Part shown: in pieces, positions 25,617 through 34,354 of the stretch | How positions within the stretch are numbered: the first letter of the stretch is position 1 | Layout of the letters: the number at the start of each line of letters is the position of its first letter | Assembly: GCA_035524895.1 (NCBI GenBank) | Contig: DATLFI010000284.1 | Coordinates: 1-42,954 of the forward strand | Reading direction: 5' to 3' | Length of the DNA: 42,954 bases | Source of the DNA: DATLFI01 sp035524895 | Lineage (GTDB): Bacteria > Acidobacteriota > Thermoanaerobaculia > Multivoradales > Multivoraceae | Program-made: the position numbers and the translations under genes | The notes under the pieces: model-generated | The model's database searches: none | What the model saw: only the letters and a program-made list of their open reading frames with translations | Told to the model about the DNA's origin: nothing

Positions 25617-28031
25617 TCAACCCTGTCGTAGCACCTGCAGCGGGTCGACCCCCGCCGCGCGGCGCGCCGGCAGCCACACCGCCGCGGTCGAGGCGACGAG
25701 CAGGAACAGCGCCGCACCGGCGTAGAGTGCCGGCGGCGCCGGGCCGAGACCGGGCACCGCGCTGCGCAGGAGTTGCACCGCCCAGGTCGAGGCGATCCAC
25801 CCCATCGCGACGCCGCCGCCGGCGAGCATCAGACCGCGCCGCAGTACCCAGCGCAGCACGTCGGCCTGGCGCGCTCCCACCGCGATGCGGATGCCGATCT
25901 CCCGGAGTTGTTGGTTCACCGAGTAGCTGATCGCGCCGAACACGCCGAGCAGCGCAAGGAACAGCCCGGCGCCGCCGAAGAGGCCGACCGTCTGGGTCTG
26001 CAGCCGCTGGTCGACCAGCGCCTCCCAGCGTGCCTCGTCGTGCGTCCGCGGATCGTGCAGGATGAGCGTCGGATCGAGCCCGCGCAGCTCGTCACGCAAC
26101 GTCGCGAACACGGTATCGGGGTCGATACCGTCCGTGCGCAACAGCAGGCGCAGAGACTGCCGGTAGCGCTGCGCCCACGAGAAGTAGACCACCGGCTCCG
26201 GCGAGCGGGCGAGCGAGAACTGCGTCACGCTGCCCACCACCCCCACGATCTCGTAGTCGGTCCCGGGGTCGCCGGGCCGCGCGCGGTCGAGACGGATCGT
26301 GCGTCCGAGCGCCGGCTGGCCGGGCCACAACTGGTCGGCGAGCACGCGGTTGACCAGCGCGACACCGCGGTGGCTCTGCTCGTCCTGGGGCTCGAACAGC
26401 CGTCCCTCTAGGAGCGGCACGCCGAGCGTGGCGAACGACTCGGAGTCCACGATGTCGAAGCGACTTCGTCGCGCTTCTTCGGGCTGCTCGGGCAGGTGCA
26501 GGCCGATCGTGATGTCGAGCATCACCGGCGCCACCCACAGCGTGGTACCTGCCGCGCGCACGCCGGGAATCGACTCCGCGTGCTCGCGAAGCCGCCGGAA
26601 GAAGGCTCTTCCCTCCGCCGGCTCGACCCGCTCGGGCAGCTCGACGCCGGTCACGAGTAGGTTCGCCGTGTCGAAGCCGAGGTAGGCCGAGCGCGAGCGC
26701 CACAGGTCGTCGACCAGCAGGCCGCAGCAGAGGAGCAGCACCATGGCGAGCGCGACCTGGAGCACGGCCAACAGCGATCGGGTCGAGAGCCGGGCGCGCA
26801 AGGCACCGGAGGGAGCGGCGTCCTTGAGCGCGGTCACTAGCTGCACGCGCGATGTCACCAGAGCGGGCGCGAGGCCGAACAGCAGCGTCACCGCGCAGGA
26901 CACCAGAAGCGTCAGGCCGAGGACACGGTGGTCGAAGCGCATGAAGGCGACGAACTCTTGGCCAAAGTATCCAACCATCAGCCGCCGCACGGCGAGCGCC
27001 AGCAGCAGCCCGCAGGTCCCGCCGGCGAACGCCAGCACCAGGCTCTCGGTCAGGAGCTGGCGGACCAGGCGTCCACGGCTGGCGCCGACCGATTGGCGGA
27101 TCCCCATCTCACGCCTCCGGCCGATCGCGCGGGCCAGCAGCAGGTTCGAGACGTTGGCGCAGGCGATCAGCAGCAGCAGCCCGACTGCAGCCGAGAAGAT
27201 CCACAGCGTCGTGCCGATCCGCATCTGGTCGATCGGATGCCCGAGGATCGCGGGCTGCACGGTGATGCCGCGGGAGACGCTCGGCAGACGGTGCTCCCGA
27301 TCCAGACCGTTGGCGATCAACGCCAGCTCCGCGCGCAGGGCAGCCTGCGAGGCGCGCGGCAGCCGCGCGAGCACGCTCCAGGCGTGGAGCGAACGGTCCG
27401 TGCGCTCGTTCTCGCCCAGTAGGTCGAGACCGACCTCGGCGGCGACCAGCACCTCGACCCGCGAGCCCGAGACCAGGCCACCGAAGCGCGGCGGTGCCAC
27501 TCCCACCACCCGCAGCGAGAGCTCGCCGACCTCGAGAGCGCGGCCGAGTACGTCCGCGTCGGAGCCGAGCTTCTGCCAGAGCGAATGGCTGATCACCGCG
27601 ACCGGCTCGGCCCCGGCGCGATCGTCGTCGGGACCCAGCGTGCGGCCGACCGCGGCCGGTATCCCGAGCGCCGAGAAGAAATCGCCGGTGACCAGGTAGA
27701 CCTCGCCCTCCGCGGCGCCGCTCCCGGCGTCGATGGGGAGGAAGGTCTGGAGGTAGGCGATCAACCTCGCGGACTTGGCCGCCTCCCGGTAGTCGACGAA
27801 GTCGGGCCACGACAGCGCACCGTACGGACCTACGAAGGGCTGTGGATGGGTGGTGTAGACCGACACCACGTCCTGCGGTCGCTCGATCGGGGGTCGCCGC
27901 CAGAAGAAGAGGTTGAGCAGGTCGAAGACCACTGTCGTGGCGCCGATGCCGAGGGCGAGGGTGAGGACCACCATCGACGAGAAGCCAGGGCTGCGGACGA
28001 GGGTGCGGATCGCGTAGCGGAGATCTCTCAA
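25617..28031 (-). CDS. MacB/FtsX-type ABC transporter permease
   Basis: 804-residue permease of the large duplicated kind common in Acidobacteria. The opening 'RDLRYAIRTLVRSPGFSSMVVLTLALGIGATTVVF' is the MacB-PCD first helix. A periplasmic domain follows (~50-270). A helix cluster is at ~280-360 ('LLLIACANVSNLLLARAIGRRREMGIRQSVGASR') and another near 415-440. A second periplasmic domain comes next, and a final FtsX cluster lies at ~680-800 ('QLREIGIRIAVGAR', ending 'ARRAAGVDPLQVLRQG'). It has no ATPase domain and none is encoded nearby. The start is TTG at 28031, which forms a TTGA overlap with the gluQRS stop and gives the canonical N-terminus. Partner ATPase and substrate are unknown. Confidence 0.88.
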   Translation of the reverse strand: MRDLRYAIRTLVRSPGFSSMVVLTLALGIGATTVVFDLLNLFFWRRPPIERPQDVVSVYTTHPQPFVGPYGALSWPDFVDYREAAKSARLIAYLQTFLPIDAGSGAAEGEVYLVTGDFFSALGIPAAVGRTLGPDDDRAGAEPVAVISHSLWQKLGSDADVLGRALEVGELSLRVVGVAPPRFGGLVSGSRVEVLVAAEVGLDLLGENERTDRSLHAWSVLARLPRASQAALRAELALIANGLDREHRLPSVSRGITVQPAILGHPIDQMRIGTTLWIFSAAVGLLLLIACANVSNLLLARAIGRRREMGIRQSVGASRGRLVRQLLTESLVLAFAGGTCGLLLALAVRRLMVGYFGQEFVAFMRFDHRVLGLTLLVSCAVTLLFGLAPALVTSRVQLVTALKDAAPSGALRARLSTRSLLAVLQVALAMVLLLCCGLLVDDLWRSRSAYLGFDTANLLVTGVELPERVEPAEGRAFFRRLREHAESIPGVRAAGTTLWVAPVMLDITIGLHLPEQPEEARRSRFDIVDSESFATLGVPLLEGRLFEPQDEQSHRGVALVNRVLADQLWPGQPALGRTIRLDRARPGDPGTDYEIVGVVGSVTQFSLARSPEPVVYFSWAQRYRQSLRLLLRTDGIDPDTVFATLRDELRGLDPTLILHDPRTHDEARWEALVDQRLQTQTVGLFGGAGLFLALLGVFGAISYSVNQQLREIGIRIAVGARQADVLRWVLRRGLMLAGGGVAMGWIASTWAVQLLRSAVPGLGPAPPALYAGAALFLLVASTAAVWLPARRAAGVDPLQVLRQG

Positions 28032-29044
28032 GGGGGGATCCCTCCCGGCAACTCGCCGAGCCGCTGCGCGAGGTCATCGGGCACGAGCACGGCCTCTCGA
28101 GCGATCGCCGCCCACGAGAAACTCTCGATCAGGTCGCGCGATCGGACCGGCTCGACGCGATCGCGCAGGCCTAGTGTCCATGCGAGGTACCCGACGACCT
28201 GCTCCGCTGGGATCCCGGCTTCCCGCAGGGAACCCAGCGTCAAGGAGCGGGCGCGCTTGCTCAGCTTTTGGCCTCCAGGGCCGAGCAGCAGCGGTACGTG
28301 GCCAAAGCTCGGTGGCGCCGCACCGAGCGCCTCGAACAGCAGGATCTGGCGCCCGGTCGACGACAACAGGTCTGCGCCGCGCACGACCTCGGTGATGGCC
28401 ATCGCGACATCGTCGACCACCACCGCGAGCTGGTAGGCCCACAGCCCGTCGCGTCGCCGCAGCACGAAGTCGCCGACCTCGACGTCGACGCGTTCGCACT
28501 GCGGTCCGAGCAGCAGGTCGTTCCAGCGGACCTCGCCCGGCTCGACGCGAAAGCGCACCGCATCGACGCGGACTTCCCCGGCCAGCACGCGCTCGAGCCA
28601 GCCTGGCCCGACGTCGAGCGGGCGCAGCGACGCGGGGTACGGCGACCCCTCGCGGCCGTGAGGCGCCGAGGCGATGCTCTCCAGCTCGCGACGTGAGAGG
28701 GAACAGGGGAAGAGGCGCCCGTCCCGCTCGAGTCGGCGGAGCGTCGCCGCATAGATTCCAAACCGCTCGGCCTGCACATAAGGTGGGTGAGAACCTCCGG
28801 CGTTCGGCCCCTCGTCCCAGTCGAGCCCGAGCCACTCGAGGTCGCGCTGCTGCTGTTCGGCCATTCCCGCGACCACGCGCGGCGGGTCGAGATCCTCCAC
28901 GCGATACACCATCTCGCCGCCGCGCGCGCGCACCGAGAGCCACGCCACCAGCGCGGTGCGTGCATTGCCGAGGTGCACCGGGCCCGTGGGTGAAGGTGCG
29001 AAGCGCCCACGCGGGCGGGGCGGGTGATCTCGCTCGGAGCCCAT
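28028..29044 (-). CDS. gluQRS: Glutamyl-Q tRNA(Asp) synthetase
   Basis: 338-residue GluQRS, a truncated glutamyl-tRNA synthetase paralogue that glutamylates queuosine-34 of tRNA-Asp. It lacks the anticodon-binding domain, as expected from its length. Class I motifs are clear: 'RFAPSPTGPVHLGNARTALVAW' with HLGN as the HIGH motif (His24), 'RVEDLDPPR', 'VVRGADLLSSTGRQ', and 'KLSKRARS' for KMSKS. The zinc site normally formed by a CxC and later Tyr/Cys is degenerate: only 'PCSLSR' remains where 'CxCTR' is usual, so zinc binding is doubtful. The ATG at 29044 has no strong Shine-Dalgarno sequence. The stop overlaps the permease start (TTGA), linking a tRNA-modifying enzyme to an ABC permease. Confidence 0.92.
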   Translation of the reverse strand: MGSERDHPPRPRGRFAPSPTGPVHLGNARTALVAWLSVRARGGEMVYRVEDLDPPRVVAGMAEQQQRDLEWLGLDWDEGPNAGGSHPPYVQAERFGIYAATLRRLERDGRLFPCSLSRRELESIASAPHGREGSPYPASLRPLDVGPGWLERVLAGEVRVDAVRFRVEPGEVRWNDLLLGPQCERVDVEVGDFVLRRRDGLWAYQLAVVVDDVAMAITEVVRGADLLSSTGRQILLFEALGAAPPSFGHVPLLLGPGGQKLSKRARSLTLGSLREAGIPAEQVVGYLAWTLGLRDRVEPVRSRDLIESFSWAAIAREAVLVPDDLAQRLGELPGGIPP

Positions 29045-29351
29045 GGCGCCTGGGAGGGTATCTTGCGCCCTCTGCCGCGGAACGGTCGACCACAGTGGTC
29101 ATCGCCGCCGAGGACGCGCCTCCGCTCACCGCGGTCGGATGACGTGGGTACCGGTCTGGCTCGCGTGGCCTTCGCCTATGTGAAAGGTGTGCGGGGAATC
29201 GAGGCGAACACCATCAGGCCGCGACCGCGTAACGCGGGCACACACCAGTCACGGGTAGCCCCTCGAAGCGCTATATTCGCGACCCATCTCGTCGATCCTC
29301 TCTGGGCTCTCTGGGCTCTCTGGGCTCTCTGGGCATCGCTTCCAACCGCAC
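29045..29351. other. Intergenic region between gluQRS and the DUF819 gene
   Basis: This 307-nt divergent intergenic region has no convincing gene. It contains a possible -10-like 'tatatt' at 29272-29277 for the rightward gene, without a good -35. It ends with the 9-bp tandem repeat at 29299-29334. Confidence 0.5.
29299..29334. repeat. Four perfect 9-bp tandem repeats
   Basis: 'tctctgggc' is repeated four times without mismatch, ending 17 nt before the GTG start at 29352. Copy-number change would alter the leader length in 9-nt steps and so could tune expression of the downstream membrane protein. Confidence 0.9.
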
Positions 29352-30506
29352 GTGCCTCGCGATCCTCTCTTCGTCCTCGCCGTCCTCGCCGCCTGCGTCG
29401 TGGCGTCGGAATGGCTGGCTCGCAGCACCTGGCTGCGACATCTGGGGACCGCGCTGGTGGTCATCGTCGTCACCGCGGTGGTCGCCAACCTCGGAGTGAT
29501 CCCGACCGGTACGGAGGACGTCCCGCTCTACGGCGTTCTGTTCCGACAGGTCGCGTGGCTGGCGATCTTCTGGCTGCTGCTTCAGGTCCGCCTGCGCGAG
29601 GTGGCGCGGGCGGGACCGGTGATGATCGCGCTGTTCGTATTGGGTGCCGCTGGCACAGCTCTCGGGGCCGTGGTCGGGATGCTGGTCGTCGGTGGGGAGG
29701 CACGCTTCGGCGACGTGCACGCGGCGCTGGCCGGGATGTTCGCCGCGACCTACAGCGGAGGCTCGGCGAACTTCATTGCCATCGCTTCCCAGTACCAGGT
29801 CACCGACGGGCTCCTGCTCGCCAGCGCCAACGCGATCGACGCGGCGATGACCACGGTCTGGATGGCGGCCACCGTGGTGATCCCCAGGATGATGAGAAGG
29901 ACCACGCGCGTCGACGCGCCCGGTTCACAGCGCAGCGTCGACCTGGCGGCCGACGTCCGGGCCGACACCGAGAGCCTGCATCCGCTCGACCTCGGCGCTG
30001 CGCTGGCGATCGGTGCTTTCGCGGTCTGGGGCTCGGAGTGGAGCGCTTCCTGGCTTGCCGCCTCGCTGGGCGTCGAGATTCCCGCGATCCTGGTGCTGAC
30101 GACGGTGGCCCTGATCCTCGCGCAGGTTCCGGCGATCGCGCGCTTGCGCGGCCCTCGCGTGCTCGGCCTTTTCGGCGTCTACCTGTTTCTGGCGGTGATC
30201 GGCGCGTTGTGCGACATCGAGGCCCTGCGATCGAGCGGCGCGCTGGGACTGTGGATCTTCCTGTTCGTGCTCGTGCTCATCGCGGTGCACGCGACGCTGG
30301 TCTTCGGTGCGAGCGCGCTGCTGCGCCTCGATCCGGACGTCGCCGCAGTTGCAAGCCAGGCGAACATCGGCGGCAGCACCTCCGCGCTGGCTCTGGCGCG
30401 CAGCCTCGGGCGCGGCGATCTGGTGCTGCCCGGCATCCTGGTGGGATCGCTCGGCAGCGCCCTCGGCACGTACGTCGGAGTGGCGGTGGTCGTGTTCCTT
30501 CGCTGA
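29352..30506 (+). CDS. DUF819 family integral membrane protein
   Basis: 384-residue polytopic membrane protein of the DUF819 (YjcL-like) family, with about 10-12 hydrophobic helices in two similar halves. Family-like segments are 'AGMFAATYSGGSANFIAIASQYQV' (first half) and 'ASQANIGGSTSALALARSLGR...LPGILVGSLGSALGTYVG' (second half). The Gly/Ser-rich discontinuous-helix motifs resemble those of secondary transporters. Transported substrate and direction are unknown. A charged cytoplasmic loop (~residues 180-212) separates the halves. The start is GTG at 29352. The 9-bp tandem repeat sits in its leader, and no clear Shine-Dalgarno sequence is visible. Confidence 0.85.
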   Translation: MPRDPLFVLAVLAACVVASEWLARSTWLRHLGTALVVIVVTAVVANLGVIPTGTEDVPLYGVLFRQVAWLAIFWLLLQVRLREVARAGPVMIALFVLGAAGTALGAVVGMLVVGGEARFGDVHAALAGMFAATYSGGSANFIAIASQYQVTDGLLLASANAIDAAMTTVWMAATVVIPRMMRRTTRVDAPGSQRSVDLAADVRADTESLHPLDLGAALAIGAFAVWGSEWSASWLAASLGVEIPAILVLTTVALILAQVPAIARLRGPRVLGLFGVYLFLAVIGALCDIEALRSSGALGLWIFLFVLVLIAVHATLVFGASALLRLDPDVAAVASQANIGGSTSALALARSLGRGDLVLPGILVGSLGSALGTYVGVAVVVFLR

Positions 30507-30632
30507 GGGTCTCGGGATCCGGGCGAGCGTCGCTCGTGCGCCGGTGGAGGGCGCGACCGCTCGACCGCGACGTGCGCTCTCGTGCGAGTGGCATGATGCC
30601 GTAGGTTCCTTCAAGACGATCGGAGGTCCGTC

Positions 30633-31433
30633 ATGATCGAGGCGACCCCAGCGCACACCAACTCCCCGTCCTCCGCCGCGACGCGCGGCGCAAGCTCCCG
30701 CGCCGGCGGGGTCGCGGCACTGTGGCTGCTCGGCGCGATCTTGCTGCACGCGCAGGAACAGGGCGACCCCGAAGCGACCGAGGTCTGGGAGCCGGAGCCG
30801 CCGGTGGTATCGCCCGGCGAGGATAGCGCACCGCCCTCTGACGCCATGGTGCTCTTCGACGGCCGCGAGCTCGATTCCTGGCAGTCGGTCGGGGGTGGCG
30901 CTGCGCGCTGGCAGGTGGCGGACGGCGCCATGACGGTGGTTCCCGGTAGCGGTGCCATCGAGACCCGCGCCGCGTTCGGCGACGTGCAGCTCCACCTCGA
31001 GTGGCGCACGCCGTCGGACGTGCGCGGCGAAGGCCAGGGCCGTGGCAACAGCGGCGTCTTCCTGATGGGCCTCTACGAGGTCCAGGTGCTCGACAGCTAC
31101 CAGAACCGCACCTACTCCAACGGTCAGGCGGCCAGCGTGTACAAGCAGCACATCCCGCTGGTCAACGCCTCGCGGCCGCCCGGCGCCTGGCAGAGCTACG
31201 ACCTCGTCTTCATGGCCCCGCGCTTTCGCGCTGACGGCAGCGTCGAGCGCAAGGCCACGATCACCCTGCTGCACAACGGCGTGCTGGTCCAGAACCACGT
31301 AGTGCTCCAAGGACCCACTCTCTACATCGGCACGCCGGCGTACCAGGCCCACGAAAGCGCACTGCCGCTGATGCTCCAGGACCACGGCAACCCGGTGTCC
31401 TTCCGGAACATCTGGATTCGCGAGCTGCGCTGA
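30633..31433 (+). CDS. DUF1080 domain protein (3-keto-glycoside hydrolase-like)
   Basis: 266-residue exported protein with a DUF1080 (concanavalin-like jelly-roll) domain from about residue 70. The opening 'LFDGRELDSWQSV' is diagnostic. 'WQVADGAMTVVPGSGAIETR', 'GRGNSGVFLMGLYEVQVLDSY', 'WQSYDLVFMAPRF' and the ending 'VSFRNIWIREL' follow. Characterised relatives act on 3-keto-disaccharides or related carbohydrates; here the substrate is unknown. A hydrophobic segment at residues ~27-41 ending 'LHAQ' probably serves as a signal peptide after an unusually long Ser/Ala-rich N-terminus. The start ATG has an excellent 'ggagg' at 6 nt. It converges on the NnrS-like gene. Confidence 0.86.
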   Translation: MIEATPAHTNSPSSAATRGASSRAGGVAALWLLGAILLHAQEQGDPEATEVWEPEPPVVSPGEDSAPPSDAMVLFDGRELDSWQSVGGGAARWQVADGAMTVVPGSGAIETRAAFGDVQLHLEWRTPSDVRGEGQGRGNSGVFLMGLYEVQVLDSYQNRTYSNGQAASVYKQHIPLVNASRPPGAWQSYDLVFMAPRFRADGSVERKATITLLHNGVLVQNHVVLQGPTLYIGTPAYQAHESALPLMLQDHGNPVSFRNIWIRELR

Positions 31434-31437
31434 ACAA

Positions 31438-31479
31438 CGGCAGCCGCGAGGTCTATCGCTCCTCGTCGCGCGGCTGCCG
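31438..31479. terminator. Hairpin between convergent genes
   Basis: The 11-bp arms 'cggcagccgcg' and 'cgcggctgccg' lie just after the DUF1080 stop. The right arm overlaps the last codons of the convergent NnrS-like gene. It could serve as a terminator for the plus-strand gene; there is no T-tract. Confidence 0.4.
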
Positions 31480-32625
31480 AAACAGCTTGGGCACGAGGTA
31501 GGCGACCCAAAGCACTGTCGCGACTAGGAAGAGCCCGGCCGCCCAGGCGGTCCAGCGCAGGAGCTCCACCTCCCGCGCGACCATCAGGAGCCGGGCCGTG
31601 GCGGCCAGGAGCAGGGCGGCAGTGACCGCGAGCAGCGGCCACGGCCGGCCGGCCTTCAGCCTCTCGTAGCCGCCATGGCCGAGGATCACCTGGGAGCCCA
31701 CCGAGAGGGCCAGCAGTCCGAAGCCTCCGATGAAGGTGATGTGGAGAGGGCCCTTGACCCCCAGCGGCGAGAGCGTCGCGACGGTGTAGCCGAGCGGCAC
31801 GCACCAGGCCGCCAGCCAGATCGACCAGCGGATCACGCCTGGTCGGTTTGGCGGCCGGTGGATGCGGGCGACCAAGAGCAGCACCGCCCACGCGACCGCG
31901 CCGCGCAGCGCCAGCCCGAGCCGGACAGAGCTCCAGGTCTCGATCGCGAAGCTCGCGAACAGCAGCACGATCGCCGAGATGTGACCGGCCCAGACCCGCA
32001 GCTCGCGACCGCGTGCCGTGGCGTCGGGTGCGGCCTCTCCCCGCGTCATCAGCGGGATGGCGAAGCTCCCCACGCCGAGCACCAGCCCGACGAACAGCCC
32101 CTGCAGTGCCAAGCCGCGGCCGAGCTCGTGGAGGGTCCAGTAGCCGTCTCCCAGCGCAGCCCCGGCGCCGGTCGCGACGGCCCCAACGATGCCCGAGAGC
32201 AGCGCGGCCGGGATCCACACGAAGGACACCGGCGGCCGCCGCTTGCCGAGCATGGGGCCGAGCCGCGGCACCGTGAAGGCGAGCAGCGCAAAGGCAAAGA
32301 CCAGCCAGAACATCTGCGCCACCGCCCACGCCTCGCGCCAGGCTGCCACCGTGATCGCCACCGGAGACAGCAGACAGAGAGCGAGCACCCCGAGGGACAC
32401 CGGCGGCGACTCGGTTCGGCGCGGCAGCATGGTGGTGAGGAACCCAGCCGCGAAGCACATCAGGAAGCCCTGGACCTGCGTCATTGCGTGGAAGATCGAC
32501 CGGTACTCCTCGGTGAGGCCCCAGCCGAACAGCAGCCATGGACCGACACCCGCCCAGCTCAGCACCACGCCGAGCGGAAAGAAGAGCCGGAATGGCTCCG
32601 ACCGCAGCCGCTCGAGCGCGGTCAT
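31453..32625 (-). CDS. NnrS-like integral membrane protein
   Basis: 390-residue polytopic membrane protein resembling NnrS, a haem- and copper-containing protein linked to nitric-oxide and nitrosative-stress responses. About 12 hydrophobic helices are visible. Family-like segments are 'PFRLFFPLGVVLSWAGVGPWLLFG' at the N-terminus, 'HAMTQVQGFLMCFAAGFLTTMLPRRT' (~46-71) with an early His, 'GVGSFAIPLMTRG' and 'HITFIGGFGLLALSVGSQVILGHGG'. No denitrification genes are nearby, so the role is uncertain. It lies 43 nt upstream of the stop of the MAPEG gene's downstream side, on the same strand and possibly co-transcribed with it. Confidence 0.82.
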   Translation of the reverse strand: MTALERLRSEPFRLFFPLGVVLSWAGVGPWLLFGWGLTEEYRSIFHAMTQVQGFLMCFAAGFLTTMLPRRTESPPVSLGVLALCLLSPVAITVAAWREAWAVAQMFWLVFAFALLAFTVPRLGPMLGKRRPPVSFVWIPAALLSGIVGAVATGAGAALGDGYWTLHELGRGLALQGLFVGLVLGVGSFAIPLMTRGEAAPDATARGRELRVWAGHISAIVLLFASFAIETWSSVRLGLALRGAVAWAVLLLVARIHRPPNRPGVIRWSIWLAAWCVPLGYTVATLSPLGVKGPLHITFIGGFGLLALSVGSQVILGHGGYERLKAGRPWPLLAVTAALLLAATARLLMVAREVELLRWTAWAAGLFLVATVLWVAYLVPKLFRQPRDEER

Positions 32626-32668
32626 GCGCGGGCGGCGCCTCGGGTCAGCCGCCAGAGGCGCCGGGCGC

Positions 32669-33133
32669 TCACGCGATGGCGCTGACCAGGGTCGCCACCG
32701 CCATGCCGATCACGATCAGCGAACCGATGCTGTAGAAAGTCGCCCGGATCTCGTGACTGCGGCCGGTTGCATAGGCGAGGGCGTGCGCGAAGCGCGTGGC
32801 CACGTAGCCGTAGAGCAGCAGCTGGACGAGCAGGAGAGGCAGCTGGATGAGCACGAACAGCAGCCCGCCCACGAGGAAGGCTGGCGCGTTCTCCATGTCG
32901 TTACGGTGCATCCGCCGCGTCCGCTCGACGAAGGCATCCGGATCGAGCTGCCCGGGCCGTGGCTTGGGATTGGCCGCGCCGGAGTTGGCGTCCTCGGGAT
33001 TGAGGAACCCGCCGTTGTTGCGCAGCATCGCGAACACCGTTAGCCAGCCGTGGCCGAGGTACTTCAGGAGGATCAAGCTCGCCGCGATCACGTAGGTGGC
33101 GAAGGACGGGTTGTCCAACCTGAGCAGATCCAT
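32669..33133 (-). CDS. MAPEG family membrane protein
   Basis: 154-residue four-helix membrane protein of the MAPEG family (microsomal glutathione S-transferase / prostaglandin E synthase-like). The family motif is clear: 'ERTRRMHRNDMENAPAFLVG' (~residues 67-86), with the conserved R..R-H-ND-EN-P pattern. Hydrophobic helices lie at ~12-34, 80-100, 104-120 and 133-152. Eukaryotic members conjugate or isomerise lipophilic substrates with glutathione; bacterial substrates are mostly unknown. ATG at 33133 is supported by 'gggaga' at 6-nt spacing. It precedes the NnrS-like gene on the same strand. Confidence 0.87.
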   Translation of the reverse strand: MDLLRLDNPSFATYVIAASLILLKYLGHGWLTVFAMLRNNGGFLNPEDANSGAANPKPRPGQLDPDAFVERTRRMHRNDMENAPAFLVGGLLFVLIQLPLLLVQLLLYGYVATRFAHALAYATGRSHEIRATFYSIGSLIVIGMAVATLVSAIA

Positions 33134-33558
33134 CTTTCGTCTCCCTTGGTCGGACTTACCGCATTGCGCAGCAGCTGGCTGATCTCGGATAGTAGCGATT
33201 CGTCGCCGTACCGACTCGGGCCCCCCGCACCCCACAGGACTTGGAGGTCGGCCGCCTGCCCGCGCGCTGCGACTATTCTGCGGCGAAATCTACGGCGCCG
33301 TCCCGGAGCGATGCGGAGCCAGCGGTCGCCTGGGCGCGCTCGGCGATGCGAGCGGAACCCGGGACTCGGACTTGGCACCGGCGCCCGGGCGGCTCAGGGC
33401 GACTGCGGTACCTCTGGAAGCAGCCTTGGATCAGGCGCACCGAGAGCTCGGTCACACTGGGTGACCGAGCTCTCTTGTCCAAGAGACACCGGCGAAACTG
33501 AATGAGCCCAGCGAGGGCTCAGGTGTCTCAGCTCGTGAGCAAGTCTACGAAGCGCGGA
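33134..33558. other. 425-nt intergenic region without a recognised gene
   Basis: No open frame here has convincing coding character. The region holds the leader and Shine-Dalgarno sequence of the MAPEG gene at its left end, the 14-bp hairpin at 33442-33474, and a smaller one ('tgagccc' with 'gggctca') near 33503-33520. The last two are placed as terminators of the minus-strand gene ending at 33559. Confidence 0.5.
33442..33474. terminator. Perfect 14-bp hairpin
   Basis: 'gagagctcggtcac' and 'gtgaccgagctctc' are exact complements around a 5-nt loop. It lies 85 nt downstream (minus strand) of the LPxTA-protein stop. It is followed on the plus strand by 'ttgtcc' and has no long T-tract. It is a candidate terminator or processing signal. 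Confidence 0.5.
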
Positions 33559-34041
33559 CTATGCGCGCGCCACGCGTACGGCAACCGCACCACCGACCGC
33601 GAGGAGTCCCAGACGCCCGATCAGGGGCAGACTACCGGCCGTGGCGGGTAGGCGTGCCGAGTCGTAGTCCCGCGAATCGGTATCGGCCCGCGGTGTGACC
33701 GCGGCCGGCTGTGTGGCGGCGACCCTAACGACCTGATGCACGGTGCCGCCCGTCTCGGTGTGGTAGGCCACCGTGACTCGCTCATTGACCGCGAAGCGCG
33801 TCGTCGAGGTGGGATCCAGCGCGAAGGTCATGCGGGTCCCTGCGTCGGTGTTGATCACCAGCTGGGTGCTCGTCGCTGAGACCACCGTGCCCGACACCGT
33901 GGCCTCCTCGGTCGTGGTCTCGAGGGCGGCGGACTCCGCAGAGCTCGGCTGCAGCTGCGCCGGCTGCGCCTGCTGCGCTGTTGCTGCACCGGCGAAGGCT
34001 AGCGCAAGCGCGCAGATCAAGAGAGTGCTGATTCGTTTCAT
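33559..34041 (-). CDS. Secreted protein with C-terminal LPxTA-type anchor signal
   Basis: 160-residue exported protein. The signal peptide (residues 1-23) is 'MKRISTLLICALALAFAGAATA'. The mature part is short and low in complexity up to ~45, then a small beta-rich region (~48-110) contains 'SGTVVSATSTQLVINTDAG' and 'RVTVAYHTETGG'. The C-terminus is tripartite: 'LPATA' at 131-135, a hydrophobic helix (~138-154) and terminal Arg ('VRVARA'). This resembles sortase-type or PEP-CTERM-type sorting signals, notable in a probable Gram-negative. ATG at 34041 has a strong 'aaggag' at 7 nt. The function of the domain is unknown; OB-like or SH3-like beta folds are possible. Confidence 0.8.
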   Translation of the reverse strand: MKRISTLLICALALAFAGAATAQQAQPAQLQPSSAESAALETTTEEATVSGTVVSATSTQLVINTDAGTRMTFALDPTSTTRFAVNERVTVAYHTETGGTVHQVVRVAATQPAAVTPRADTDSRDYDSARLPATAGSLPLIGRLGLLAVGGAVAVRVARA

Positions 34042-34354
34042 TTGAGTTTCTCCTTGGAAACAATGGCCGCGGGGCCGCGGCAGGCTCGGATTCAGGGCAA
34101 CGCCACGCGTGGACGGACCCTCGAAAGGGTCGAGAGTGCAATTGCCGAGCCATGGCTCTGCCAAGGTGCGAACCGCCGTAGGCGACCTGCTCTGGAGTGC
34201 GGCGCAGCAGGGCCCGGTGGCGGCGCGCGCGTCAAGCAACGACCCGCGACCACCCGTCCCGACGTCGTCACCGTAAAGCTGCGGCAGGGCCGGATATCCG
34301 GCAAGATCTGCACGGGGGAAGGCAAGTCGTGCCGTCGGCGTCGCCGGCGCAGTC
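34042..34354. other. 313-nt intergenic region without a recognised gene
   Basis: This holds the leader and promoter region of the minus-strand LPxTA protein and the downstream side of the CheY-like gene. A short hairpin 'gaccct-cgaa-agggtc' is near 34116-34131. No coding sequence is supported. Confidence 0.45.

Noticed and set aside
33241..33501. 86-codon plus-strand open frame in the 33.1-33.5 kb gap
   Set aside because: No start signal, no domain, and it runs through the strong hairpin at 33442-33474.
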